Assembly: GCF_017308975.1 (NCBI RefSeq)
Contig: NZ_JADWPD010000044.1
Span: forward strand, 1-64,000
Length of the DNA stretch: 64,000 bases
Source: Amycolatopsis sp. MtRt-6
GTDB taxonomy: Bacteria > Actinomycetota > Actinomycetes > Mycobacteriales > Pseudonocardiaceae
Reading direction: 5' to 3'
Positions 24,145 to 33,050 of this stretch are shown here, in pieces (position 1 is the first letter of the stretch; every line of letters starts with the position of its first letter). Under the pieces are notes generated by a model that was not told the DNA's origin, searched no databases, and saw only the letters and a list, made by a program, of their open reading frames with translations. The translations under genes were made by a program, and so were the position numbers.

Positions 24145-24870
24145 TCACTTCCCGGCGGAAGCGCATCCCGCGAAAAGTTCCGGGTCGAATTCGCCGCCGA
24201 ACCACGGCGAGAGCCCGGTCCGCGCCGCGGCGAGGAAGTCCTCGCGGGAGGCCTGCCCGATGTCCGCGGGCAGCACGCCGAGCAGGGGCGCGCCCGCCGC
24301 GACGGGCAGGTCTTCGAGGTTGGACAGCGCCGCGAGGTCCGGTTCGGCGGGCCAGGCACCGATGATGACGCCGGCGACGGTGAGCCCGCGCTTGCCGGCG
24401 ACCTCGGCGGTGAGCGCGGTGGCGTTGAGCGTCCCGAGGCCGGCTTCGGCCACGATGATGACGAGCGACCCGAGCGACCAGGCGACGTCGGCGAGGCTCG
24501 CGCCGGTGCCGTCGAAGCGCACGAGCAGCCCGCCGGCGCCCTCGATGAGGGTGAGGTCGTGCGCGGTGTCGAGGTCGGACGCGGCCTGGGCGATCTCACC
24601 CGGATCGAGCGTGGGAAGGCCACTGCGCCGCGCGGCGGCCTCCGGGGAGAGCGGATCGGGGTAGCGGCGCAGCTCTCGCGTGGTGACGTCCGGCCCGGCG
24701 AGGCGCAGGACGTCCTGGAGGTCACCGGGCTCATCGGGCCGCACCCCGGTCTGGGCGGGCTTCAGCACGGCCACCCGCTGCCCTCCGGCCGCCGCCAGGG
24801 CCGCGATGGCCGCCGTGGTGATCGTCTTGCCGACCCCGGTCCCGGTCCCCGTCATCACCAGCATGGTCAC
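24145..24870 (-). CDS. bioD: Dethiobiotin synthetase
   Basis: The 241-residue ATP-dependent enzyme carboxylates 7,8-diaminopelargonate with CO2 to give dethiobiotin. The P-loop is TGTGTGVGKT (residues 7-16), with KPAQTG at 37-42 and EGAGGLLVRF near 120. TATGTT lies about 8 bases before GTG 24870, so it may have its own leaderless promoter. A terminator separates it from the upstream carbonic anhydrase fusion. Confidence 0.93.
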   Translation of the reverse strand: MTMLVMTGTGTGVGKTITTAAIAALAAAGGQRVAVLKPAQTGVRPDEPGDLQDVLRLAGPDVTTRELRRYPDPLSPEAAARRSGLPTLDPGEIAQAASDLDTAHDLTLIEGAGGLLVRFDGTGASLADVAWSLGSLVIIVAEAGLGTLNATALTAEVAGKRGLTVAGVIIGAWPAEPDLAALSNLEDLPVAAGAPLLGVLPADIGQASREDFLAAARTGLSPWFGGEFDPELFAGCASAGK

Positions 24871-24978
24871 GGGCCATCAACATAGTGAATCGGAGCCGGG
24901 GTGCGCACGCGGGCCGTGGCCGGAGGGCCGGCGGGGCCGCTCACCGGGCACTTCGACCGGCTCGCCCCCGGAACCGAG

Positions 24979-25011
24979 CGAGCCGGGCCCGTGAGACACG
25001 GACCCGGCTCG
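24979..25011 (-). terminator. Terminator after the first SulP-carbonic anhydrase gene
   Basis: Stem GAGCCGGG/CCCGGCTC with an inner CCGT/ACGG and one mismatch begins 18 bases below the stop codon at 25029 (minus-strand direction). Confidence 0.75.
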
Positions 25012-25028
25012 AACCTCGGACAATGCGG

Positions 25029-27200
25029 TCAGGCGCCCGGGACCACCACCGGCGCCCCGGCCGGGCGGTACGTGCGCTCCACCGCGTCGAACAGGTACAC
25101 CTGGGCCTCGCCGACGTGGAAGTACATCGCCGTCAGCTGCAGCCTGCCCGCCGACTCCGCCGCCGCGACCGACGGGTACTCGCGCAGGTGGTCCAGCTGC
25201 TGCAACACGTTGTGCAGCGCGAGCCGGTCGCCCTTGCGGTCCGGGAGCTCGCCGTCCAGGGTGGCCGAGCCCAGGCGGTGGGCACTCGGCTCCGCGTGGG
25301 CCAGCCAGGTCGACAGCGGCCCCGGCGGCGGGCCGTCGGCCAGTGCCGCCATCGCGCCGCAGCTCGAGTGACCGCACACCACGATCTCCTCGACGCCGAG
25401 CACGCCCACCGCGTACTCGATGGACGCGTTCATCGACGCGTCGGCCTGTCCCGGCGGGACGAGGTTGCCGATGTTGCGGATGGTGAACAGGTCGCCCGGT
25501 CCGCTGGTGGTGATCAGGTTCGGCACGATCCGCGAGTCGCCGCAGGTGATGAACAGCGTGCGCGGGCGCTGGCCGTCGGCCAGGCCGGACAGGGTGTCCT
25601 TCAGCAGGGGCGCGGCGCGGCGGTGGAACTCCGTCGCGCCGCGGCGTGTCTGCTGGGCCGGAATATCGACCCCCTCCGCCGCCTGCCACTCCGACCACGG
25701 CGCCAGCCAGCGCGGCACGGCCCGGGCCGCGGAGCGGTGGCGGGTGGGGCGGCCGTCCTTGCCGTTGCCGAACCACGGGTGGCCGACCTCGTCGACCTCC
25801 ACCGTGCCGCCGGCGCGCTCGTGCGCCTGCTGCCAGGTGTGCAGGCTCTCGAACGCCGCGTGGTCGAGGTAGTCGACGACCAGCTCCAGCCGCACCGTGA
25901 CGCCGCCCGGGATGGTTCCGAGCACCTTCGACAGCCGCGGCACCGACAGGAACGTCAGGACGCCTTCGACGACGACGCGCCAGTCGTCGCCCTCCCGTTC
26001 GACGTGGATGCCCGACCAGACCGTGCGGCGCAGCATGAGCACGACCGCCAGCCCGATGCCGGCCAGCACGCCGGTGAGCAGGTCGAACACGACGACGCCG
26101 CCGAGGGTCAGCAGGTACACCGGCAGGTCGCCGTGGGCCAGCACGGTCTTCATGTGCCCGGGGTTGACCAGCTTCGCGCCGACGTGCACCAGCAGACCGG
26201 CCAGCGCCGCCAGGGGGATGCTCTCGATCAGCCCGGCGAGCAGCACGACGAACAGCAGCACCCAGACGCCGTGCAGCACCGCCGACACGCGGGTCTTCGC
26301 CCCGGAGGCGACGTTGGTGGAGCTGCGGACGATGACGCCGGTGACGGGCAGGCCGCCCAGCGCGCCGGAGAGCATGTTGGCGGCGCCCTGGCCGACCAGC
26401 TCGCGGTCGAGGTTGGCGCGCGGCCCGGTGTGCATCTTGTCGACCGCGACCGCCGAGAGCAGGCTTTCCACACTGGCGATCAGCGCGATCGTGATGACGG
26501 CGAGCGCGAACCCGCCCCAGCCGCCGTCCGGCAGTTGCGGGACGAGGTGGATGTTCAGCAGGTCGCCCGGCAGGTCGACGCGCGGGAGCGTCATCCCGAA
26601 CACGACCGACACGCCTGTGGCCACCGCGATCGCGGCGAGCGGCCCCGGCACCTTGCGGACGGCTGCCGGCAGCTTCGGCCAGATCAGCAGGAGCCCGATG
26701 GTGATGAGGCCGACGATGGTGGCGGAGTCGTGGTGGGCGACGATCTGGGCGGGCAGCGCGGCGACGTTCTCGACGGCGGAGCTCTGGGCCTTGCCACCGA
26801 GGATGACGTGCAGCTGGCCGAGCACGATCGTGACGCCGATACCGGCCAGCATGCCGTGCACGATCGCCGGCGAGATGGCCAGCGCGGCGCGCGCGATGCG
26901 GCTCAGCCCCAGCAGGATCTGGCACGCGCCGGCGGCGACGGTGATCGCGCAGGTGACGGCCCACCCGAACGTCTGGATGGTTTCGTACATCACCACGGTC
27001 AGACCGGCGGCGGGCCCGCTGACTTGCAGCGCGGAGCCACCGAGCGCACCGGCGACGATGCCACCGACGACGGCGGCCACCAACCCGGCGGCGACCGGGG
27101 CGCCCGAAGCGAGGGCGATGCCCAGGGACAAAGGAACAGCGACAAGGAAGACGACCAGTGAGGCCGGCAGGTCGTGTCGAAGCACGGCGAGGGGTCTCAT
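25029..27200 (-). CDS. SulP transporter fused to beta-carbonic anhydrase (copy 1)
   Basis: The 723-residue membrane protein has a SulP transporter domain (about 1-395, some 12 hydrophobic segments, LQVSGPAAGLTVV and SVESLLSAVAVDK motifs), a short STAS-like domain (about 415-500) and a C-terminal beta-carbonic anhydrase (about 540-715). Zinc ligands are in CGDSR and GHSSCG, with the Asp-Arg pair of active enzymes intact. Such fusions are thought to move bicarbonate (or sulfate) while the enzyme domain interconverts it with CO2. ATG 27200 has GGTGAT upstream; an ATG at 27209 is possible. It lies between bioA and bioD. Confidence 0.88.
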   Translation of the reverse strand: MRPLAVLRHDLPASLVVFLVAVPLSLGIALASGAPVAAGLVAAVVGGIVAGALGGSALQVSGPAAGLTVVMYETIQTFGWAVTCAITVAAGACQILLGLSRIARAALAISPAIVHGMLAGIGVTIVLGQLHVILGGKAQSSAVENVAALPAQIVAHHDSATIVGLITIGLLLIWPKLPAAVRKVPGPLAAIAVATGVSVVFGMTLPRVDLPGDLLNIHLVPQLPDGGWGGFALAVITIALIASVESLLSAVAVDKMHTGPRANLDRELVGQGAANMLSGALGGLPVTGVIVRSSTNVASGAKTRVSAVLHGVWVLLFVVLLAGLIESIPLAALAGLLVHVGAKLVNPGHMKTVLAHGDLPVYLLTLGGVVVFDLLTGVLAGIGLAVVLMLRRTVWSGIHVEREGDDWRVVVEGVLTFLSVPRLSKVLGTIPGGVTVRLELVVDYLDHAAFESLHTWQQAHERAGGTVEVDEVGHPWFGNGKDGRPTRHRSAARAVPRWLAPWSEWQAAEGVDIPAQQTRRGATEFHRRAAPLLKDTLSGLADGQRPRTLFITCGDSRIVPNLITTSGPGDLFTIRNIGNLVPPGQADASMNASIEYAVGVLGVEEIVVCGHSSCGAMAALADGPPPGPLSTWLAHAEPSAHRLGSATLDGELPDRKGDRLALHNVLQQLDHLREYPSVAAAESAGRLQLTAMYFHVGEAQVYLFDAVERTYRPAGAPVVVPGA

Positions 27201-27338
27201 GATCACCATGCAACCGGAAAACGGGTGAAATGTCCGCAGTGTTCGACCCATTCGAGTGAAGAACTGGCCATATTTCACTCTTTTGTCATAAATCGGACAT
27301 GCCGTTAACACGGCTGTAACACACTGTGTGCCTGTCGC

Positions 27339-27366
27339 TTGACAGTTGAATCTGGGAATATATAAG
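27339..27366 (+). promoter_or_regulatory. Near-consensus plus-strand sigma-70 promoter
   Basis: TTGACA and TATAAG are separated by 16 bases, the best promoter match in the window. It points right, towards the 3' end of the second fusion gene, and no gene with a credible start follows; a transcript would run into the hairpin at 27484-27522. Confidence 0.5.
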
Positions 27367-27483
27367 GGTTTCCGACCCTGGCGGCGTGAGCGGGAACCGT
27401 CTCACCGAGTGGAGTGGTAGTCGAGTGGATGCGGAGAGTGATCTACCTCTCGTTCACGAGAAAGCGCTTCCTCGCGTCTGGGC

Positions 27484-27522
27484 CGGCAAGGGGCCGGGTC
27501 CGGGCCCGGCCGACCCCTGCCG
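27484..27522. terminator. Terminator after second SulP-carbonic anhydrase gene
   Basis: A long GC stem (CGGC, AGGGG and CCGGG on the left pair with CCCGG, CCCCT and GCCG on the right, with small bulges) lies about 70 bases below the stop at 27591. It could act on both strands. Confidence 0.6.
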
Positions 27523-27590
27523 CGCCGGCCCCAGGCACGGCGGAGGCCGCCTCCGGGGCACGTGCACCCGGAAGCGGCCCCGACCGGTGA

Positions 27591-29822
27591 TCAGTGCTCC
27601 AGCGCGCTCGCGGGGACGAACCCGCGCCCGGCGTCGTCCAAAAGGGACACCTGCGCGGCGCCGACGTCGAAGTACATCCCGGTGAGCCGCAGCGCGCCCC
27701 GCTCCAGGGCCGCCGCCACCACCGGGTAGCCGCGCAGGGTCTCCAGCTGCTGCACCACGTTCTGCAGCGCGAGCTGGTCGGCCTCGGCGGCCGGCCGCTC
27801 GCCGCCGAGCAGCAGGGGTGCCTCGCGGGCACGGCGCCGCAGCGTCGCTTCTCCGTGGCGCAGCCAGCTGCCGAGCTGGTCGAGCCCGTCCGGGGCCCGG
27901 CCGAGCAGCGCCTTCATCGCGCCGCAGCCGGAGTGCCCGCACACCACGATCTCGGCCACCTCCAGCACGCCGACGGCGTACTCGATCGCCGCGCCGACCG
28001 AGGTGTCCGTGCCGTCGGACGGCGGGACGAGGTTGCCGATGTTCCGCACCGTGAACAGGTCGCCCGGCCCGCTCGTGGTGATCAGGTTCGGCACGATCCG
28101 CGCGTCGCCGCAGGTGATGAAGAGCGTGTGTGGCTGCTGGCCGTGCGCCAGCCCGTCCCACGTCTCGCGCAGCAGCGGCGCGGTGCGGCGCTGGAACTCC
28201 GAAGCGCCGCGGCACAGCGGCGAACTGGCGGTGCGCTGGGCCGGCAGCACGACGTGCTCGGCCTGCCACTGCGACCACGGCGCGAGCCACCGCGGGACGA
28301 CGCGCGCGGCGACGCTGCGCCGCACGGTCGGCTCCCCCGCGCGGCCGCGCTCGAACCACGGGTGCCCGATCTCGTCGACCGTGACCGGCCCCGTGTGGGC
28401 CTGCTGCCAGCCGCGCAGGCAGTCGAACGCGGCGTGGTCGAGGTAGTCGACGAGCAGCTCGAGGGTCACCTCGGCGTGCGGCGGCACCCCGGCGAGCACG
28501 CGGGTCAGCCGCGGCACGGACAGGAACGTCAGCGCGCCCTCGATGACGACGCGGTAGCGGTCGCCGTCCTGCTCGGCGTGGATCCCGGAGAAGATCAACC
28601 GCCGCAGCATCAGCGCGAGCGCGAGCAGGATCCCCGCCGCGACGCCGGTGAGCAGGTTGACCGCGACCGCGCCCACCAGGGTGACGGCGTACACCGGCAG
28701 GTCGCCGTGGCGCCTGACCTCCTTGAGCGCCGGCAGGTTCACCAGCTTCATCCCGACGTACACGAGCAACGCGGCCAGCGCCGCGAGCGGGATCAGCCGC
28801 AGCACGCCGGTGAGCAGCAGGCAGGCGGCGAGGATCCAGGCGCAGTGCAGGACCGCCGACGCCCGGGTGCGCGCGCCCGCCTCGAAGTTGGTCATGCTGC
28901 GCACGATGACGCCGGTGACGGGGAACCCGCCGAGCGCGCCGGCGGCGACGTTCGCCGCGCCCTGCCCGACGAGCTCGCGGTCGAGGTCGGTGCGCGGGCC
29001 GCCGCGGAGCTTGTCCACCGCGACGGCGGACAGCAGGCTTTCCAGGCCGGCGATGAGCGCGATGGTGACCGCGGCGGCGGCGAAGCTGCCCCAGCCGCCG
29101 TCCGGCAGCTGGGGGACGATGTGCAGCGCGGGCAGCCCGGCGGGGAGGTCCACGCGCGGCAGGGTCATGCCGATCGCGACGGACAGGCCGGTGGCCAGCG
29201 TGACGGCGGCCAGCGGCGCGGGCACGCGGCGGACGGCCCGCGGCAGCCGCGGCCAGACCAGCAGCACCGCGAGGGTGACCACGCCGATCAGCACGGCCTG
29301 GTCGTGGTGCGCGGCGACCTGCCCCGGCAGCGCCAGGACGTTGGCGAGCGCGGAACCCTGCGCCGAGCCGCCGAGGACGACGTGCAGCTGGCCGAGCACG
29401 AGCGTGACGCCGATGCCGGCGAGCAGGCCGTGCACGATCGCCGGCGACACGGCGAGCGCGGCGCGGGCGGCCCTGGTGAGGCCGAAGAGGATCTGGAGCA
29501 GGCCCGCGGCGACGGTGATCGCGCAGGTGACGGGCCAGCCGTGGGTGGCGATCGTGTCCGCCAGCACCACGGTGAGGGCGGCGGACGGGCCGCTGACCTG
29601 CAGCGGCGATCCGCCGAAGAGGCTCGCGACCAGACCGCCGACGACGGCGGAGATGAGGCCGGAGAGCAGCGGCGCCCCGGCGGCGAAGGCCACGCCGAGG
29701 GACAGGGGGACGGCGACGAGGAAGACGACTATCGACGCGAGGAAATCGTGCTTGAGGTTCTCCAGGTGCTCGGAGCGCTTCGGGGGTCCGGTGTCGTGCT
29801 CGCCACGAACGATCTCGATCAT
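27591..29822 (-). CDS. SulP transporter fused to beta-carbonic anhydrase (copy 2)
   Basis: This 743-residue protein is a close paralogue of the gene to its left with the same three domains: SulP (about 15-410), STAS-like (about 430-515) and beta-carbonic anhydrase (about 560-735). Zinc ligands lie in CGDAR and GHSGCG; Ala replaces the usual Ser beside the Asp-Arg pair, so activity should be retained. The N-terminus is some 20 residues longer. ATG 29822 lacks a clear ribosome binding site. The pair is a tandem duplication inside the biotin locus. Confidence 0.88.
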   Translation of the reverse strand: MIEIVRGEHDTGPPKRSEHLENLKHDFLASIVVFLVAVPLSLGVAFAAGAPLLSGLISAVVGGLVASLFGGSPLQVSGPSAALTVVLADTIATHGWPVTCAITVAAGLLQILFGLTRAARAALAVSPAIVHGLLAGIGVTLVLGQLHVVLGGSAQGSALANVLALPGQVAAHHDQAVLIGVVTLAVLLVWPRLPRAVRRVPAPLAAVTLATGLSVAIGMTLPRVDLPAGLPALHIVPQLPDGGWGSFAAAAVTIALIAGLESLLSAVAVDKLRGGPRTDLDRELVGQGAANVAAGALGGFPVTGVIVRSMTNFEAGARTRASAVLHCAWILAACLLLTGVLRLIPLAALAALLVYVGMKLVNLPALKEVRRHGDLPVYAVTLVGAVAVNLLTGVAAGILLALALMLRRLIFSGIHAEQDGDRYRVVIEGALTFLSVPRLTRVLAGVPPHAEVTLELLVDYLDHAAFDCLRGWQQAHTGPVTVDEIGHPWFERGRAGEPTVRRSVAARVVPRWLAPWSQWQAEHVVLPAQRTASSPLCRGASEFQRRTAPLLRETWDGLAHGQQPHTLFITCGDARIVPNLITTSGPGDLFTVRNIGNLVPPSDGTDTSVGAAIEYAVGVLEVAEIVVCGHSGCGAMKALLGRAPDGLDQLGSWLRHGEATLRRRAREAPLLLGGERPAAEADQLALQNVVQQLETLRGYPVVAAALERGALRLTGMYFDVGAAQVSLLDDAGRGFVPASALEH

Positions 29823-30030
29823 GGGGGCAGGATCGCCGAAACCGCGCGAAAAGTCCGCTACGCAAGCATTTCTCGCGTTCGCCCGGGCACAGGACGGACC
29901 TGTTTCCCGGCTCCTTCACACTTACCGCCTCGACCGTTCGCGTGGTTTCGATCTTGCTCTGCCACGCAGTGCGACGATGAGGGACCTTCGGGTCTCGGTG
30001 TGCCGGTGGTCACACCCGATGTGCTGAAAT

Positions 30031-31311
30031 TCAGGCCTTTTCGGCGACCGCAAGCATCGCGCGGGTGATCACGGCGAGGTCGTCGTCAGTCGAAACGTAC
30101 GGCGGCATGGCGTAAACGAGGTCCCGGAACGGCCGCAGCCACGCGCCGTGCGCCGTGGCGACCTCGGTGGCGACCGCCATGTCGACAGGGTGATCGAGCT
30201 GCAGCACGCCGATCCCGCCCAGTACCCGGACATCGGCGACCGCGGGCAGGTCGCGCGCCGGGGCGAGGCCGTCGAGCAGGGCCTTTTCGATCCGGGTGAC
30301 GTCGCCGCGCCAGCGGCCGTCGGCGAGCAGGCCGAGGGAGGCGTTGGCGACGGCCGAGGCGAGCGGGTTGCCCATGAAGGTGGGGCCGTGGGCGAGGACG
30401 GGCAGTTCGCCCCGCGCGATCCCGGCGGCGACTTCCGGGGTGCAGAGGGCGGCGGCCATGCTGAGGTAGCCCCCGGTGAGCGCCTTGCCGACGCACAGGA
30501 CATCGGGCGTGACACCGGCGTGCTCGGCGGCGAACAGCGCACCGGTGCGCCCGAAGCCGGTGGCGATCTCGTCGAAGACGAGGAGAACGTCGTGCGCTGC
30601 GGTGATTTCGCGCAGGGCACGCACGTAGGCGGGGTGGTGGAACCGCATGCCGCCGGCGCCCTGCACGACGGGTTCGACGATCACCGCGGCCAGTTCGTCC
30701 CGGTGCCGCTCGATTCCGGCGGCCAGAACGTCCACATAGGACGGTTCGGGCGGGGTGTCGAACCCGGACGGCGGCGCGGGCACGAAGACCTGTTCGGGGA
30801 GGACACCGCGCCAGAGCAAGTGCATGCCGCCGTCTGGGTCGCAGACGCTCATCGGCGTGAAGGTGTCCCCGTGGTAGCCACCGCGCCAGGTGAGCAGCTT
30901 GTGTTTGCCGGCGCGCCCGCGGGAACGTTGGTACTGCAGGCACATCTTCGCGGCGACCTCGACGGAGACCGAGCCGGAGTCGCAGAGGAAGACGTGCTCC
31001 AGGCCGTCCGGGCTGAGGTCGACGAGGGTCTTGGCGAGGGTGATGGCGGGTTCGTGGGTGAGGCCGCCGAACATGACGTGGCTCATCCGCCCGGCCTGAG
31101 CGGTGAGGGCGGCGTCGAGCACGGGGTGCCGGTAGCCGTGGATGGCGGACCACCAGGAGGACATGCCGTCGACGAGCTGCCGCCCGTCGGCGAGCGTCAG
31201 CCGGACGCCGCTCGCTTCGGTGACCAGCAGGGACGGCACCTTCGCCGGCATGGGCGCGTAGGGGTGCCAGACGTGCTGGGCATCGAGGGCGAGCAGGCCG
31301 GCGGAGTCCAT
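30031..31311 (-). CDS. bioA: Adenosylmethionine-8-amino-7-oxononanoate aminotransferase
   Basis: The 426-residue PLP enzyme makes 7,8-diaminopelargonate, the substrate of BioD. The N-terminus HVWHPYAPM and SSWWSAIHGY are BioA signatures; the PLP lysine is in VGKALTGGY (about residue 280), and the preceding FDEIATGFGRTG is conserved. TTTAAT ends six bases before ATG 31311, so transcription may start at the codon itself. It is 22 bases downstream of a P450 gene on the same strand. Confidence 0.95.
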   Translation of the reverse strand: MDSAGLLALDAQHVWHPYAPMPAKVPSLLVTEASGVRLTLADGRQLVDGMSSWWSAIHGYRHPVLDAALTAQAGRMSHVMFGGLTHEPAITLAKTLVDLSPDGLEHVFLCDSGSVSVEVAAKMCLQYQRSRGRAGKHKLLTWRGGYHGDTFTPMSVCDPDGGMHLLWRGVLPEQVFVPAPPSGFDTPPEPSYVDVLAAGIERHRDELAAVIVEPVVQGAGGMRFHHPAYVRALREITAAHDVLLVFDEIATGFGRTGALFAAEHAGVTPDVLCVGKALTGGYLSMAAALCTPEVAAGIARGELPVLAHGPTFMGNPLASAVANASLGLLADGRWRGDVTRIEKALLDGLAPARDLPAVADVRVLGGIGVLQLDHPVDMAVATEVATAHGAWLRPFRDLVYAMPPYVSTDDDLAVITRAMLAVAEKA

Positions 31312-31333
31312 CCTCGAATTAAAACAGTGGCGC

Positions 31334-32548
31334 TCAGCCGAACCGCACCGGCAGCACCTCCAACCCGTGCACCAGCGAACTCTGCCGATACACCAGCTCG
31401 TCCGGCTTGCCGTCCAGCGCGATCTCCGGGAACCGCTCGAGCAAGCCGCCCAGTGCGATCTCCGCCTCCAGCCGGGCCAGCGGCGCCCCCACGCAGTAGT
31501 GGATCCCGTGCCCGAAGGCCAGGTGCCCGCCGGCCGCGCGCGTGATGTCCAGCTTGTCCGGCTCCGGGTACCGCTCCGCATCCCGGTTCGCCCCCAGCAG
31601 GGACACCAGTACGAACTCGCCCGCCGGGATCGTCACGCCGCCGACTTCCACCGGCTCCGCCGTGAACCGCAGCGTCGCCAGGTGGATCGGGCCGTCGAAA
31701 CGCAGGAACTCCTCGACCGCGCCCGGCAGCAACTCCGGCTCCGCGCGCAGGCGGGCCAGCTGCTCCGGCTCGCGCAGCAGCGCCAGCACGCCGTTCGCGA
31801 TCAGGTTGACCGTGGTCTCGTGCCCGGCGACCAGCAGCAGGAACGCCATCGACACCAGCTCGGGCTCGGACAGCGAATCGCCGTCGTCGCTCGCGTGCAC
31901 CAGGTCCGACAGCAGGTCTTCGGCCGGCTCGGCGCGCTTCTGGGCGATCAGGCCGGTCAGGTAGCCGAACATGCTCGCCGCCGCGGCCTGCATCTCCTCC
32001 GGGCGCGCCGCCGCGCTCAGCAGCGTCTTGGACCAGCCGGCGAACTCCGTGCGGTCCTCTTCGCGCACGCCGAGCAGCTCGCAGATCACCGTGATCGGCA
32101 GCGGCGCGGCGAACGACGCCACCAGGTCGGCCCGCTCGCTCCCGGCCAGCCCGTCGAGCAGTTCCGCGGTGATCTCCTCGACCCGTGGCCGCAGCCGGGC
32201 CACCGTCCGCGCGGTGAACGCCTTGTTCACCAGCTTCCGCAGCCGCGTGTGGTCCGGCTGGTCCGAGTTGAGCATGTGCTGGCTGAGGTCCTGCCCGAAG
32301 CCGCTCATCTGGGCCTCCGGCGGCAGCTTCGCCTCGAACAGCTCACGGATCCGCTGGCTGTTCTTCCGCAGCCGCGGATCGGCCAGCAGCGCCCTGGCCT
32401 CCGCGAACCCGGTGACCAGGTAGCACGGCAGCCCCCGCGGTGGCAGCCGCACCAGGCGCACCGGGCCGCCGCCGCGCAGCATCTCCGAGAACAGGTGCGC
32501 GTCCTGCGCGAAGTCCTCCGCCACCTCGAGGATCTCGTCGCTCGTCAT
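31334..32548 (-). CDS. Cytochrome P450 (CYP107-like)
   Basis: ATG 32548 has GGGGG 7 bases upstream. The 404-residue soluble monooxygenase shows the I-helix AGHETT (about 245), the K-helix EEFLR (ExxR, about 285) and the heme loop FGHGIHYCVGAPLARLE with the thiolate Cys. No ferredoxin gene is adjacent. Its end is 22 bases from bioA. The Bacillus P450 BioI (CYP107H1) supplies pimelate for biotin, so a biotin role is possible but unproven; a specialised-metabolism role is the alternative. Confidence 0.9.
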   Translation of the reverse strand: MTSDEILEVAEDFAQDAHLFSEMLRGGGPVRLVRLPPRGLPCYLVTGFAEARALLADPRLRKNSQRIRELFEAKLPPEAQMSGFGQDLSQHMLNSDQPDHTRLRKLVNKAFTARTVARLRPRVEEITAELLDGLAGSERADLVASFAAPLPITVICELLGVREEDRTEFAGWSKTLLSAAARPEEMQAAAASMFGYLTGLIAQKRAEPAEDLLSDLVHASDDGDSLSEPELVSMAFLLLVAGHETTVNLIANGVLALLREPEQLARLRAEPELLPGAVEEFLRFDGPIHLATLRFTAEPVEVGGVTIPAGEFVLVSLLGANRDAERYPEPDKLDITRAAGGHLAFGHGIHYCVGAPLARLEAEIALGGLLERFPEIALDGKPDELVYRQSSLVHGLEVLPVRFG

Positions 32549-32572
32549 GTCAGCCCCCACAGTCCAGCCGCG

Positions 32573-32986
32573 TCAGCGCTCGGCGAGTGCCGCCACGACG
32601 CGCTCGGTCACGTCCTGCCAGTATGCCCGCTGTTCCGCGCGCTCTTCCGCGTCCGCAAGCCATTCCTGGTGGAACCGCAGCGTCGTCCTGGCCCCCGAGC
32701 CGCTCAGCCGCACCTGCACGGTCGAGTCGTGGTCCCAGTCGCTCGGCCGCCACGTGAGCCGCACCCGGTCGCCGCCGACGAAGCTGCGGATCTCGCCCAC
32801 CGTGCCGTTGGCCGTTTCGTACTCCGCGCCCGCTTCCCGGGGCAGCTCGACACCGGGGCCGAGCCAGATCGCGACGCCGTCCCGGCTGACCAGGAAGTCC
32901 CACACGGCCTCGGCCGGGTACGGCAAGGTCCGCGAGACACCGATCTGCCACCCGGCATCGGCTGTCTTCCCCACTGAAGAAGTCAT
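32573..32986 (-). CDS. SRPBCC (AHSA1-like) domain protein
   Basis: The 137-residue protein has the START/AHSA1 helix-grip pattern: SRTLPYPAEAVWDFLVSRDG near the start, WLGPG, IRSFVGGDRVRLTWRP in the middle, and FHQEWLADAEERAEQRAYW leading into the last helix. Such proteins bind hydrophobic ligands. It precedes the P450 by 24 bases and is probably co-transcribed. Ligand unknown. Confidence 0.82.
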   Translation of the reverse strand: MTSSVGKTADAGWQIGVSRTLPYPAEAVWDFLVSRDGVAIWLGPGVELPREAGAEYETANGTVGEIRSFVGGDRVRLTWRPSDWDHDSTVQVRLSGSGARTTLRFHQEWLADAEERAEQRAYWQDVTERVVAALAER

Positions 32987-33050
32987 GCCCGCATCTTCGC
33001 ACCGGGGTACGACAAAAACGGCGACCGGCCCGGGTGGAGGATGGGAACCC

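Larger units (their letters stand above)
27201..27590. other. AT-rich intergenic region between the two SulP-carbonic anhydrase genes
   Basis: No convincing protein-coding gene is seen. Positions 27230-27380 are unusually AT-rich for this genome and should hold the copy 1 promoter (minus strand), with an ATGTCCG/CGGACAT inverted repeat (about 27236 and 27294) and a small hairpin at 27301-27314. A plus-strand promoter and a terminator hairpin are listed separately; between them about 110 bases could make a small RNA. Confidence 0.5.

Noticed and set aside
27386..27685. 99-codon plus-strand frame after the strong promoter
   Set aside because: No ribosome binding site, and its second half is antisense to the fusion gene with shadow-like composition.
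24145..31311. Insertion of the SulP-carbonic anhydrase genes by a mobile element
   Set aside because: No transposase, inverted terminal repeats, direct repeats or composition shift were seen at the borders; tandem duplication explains the pair.
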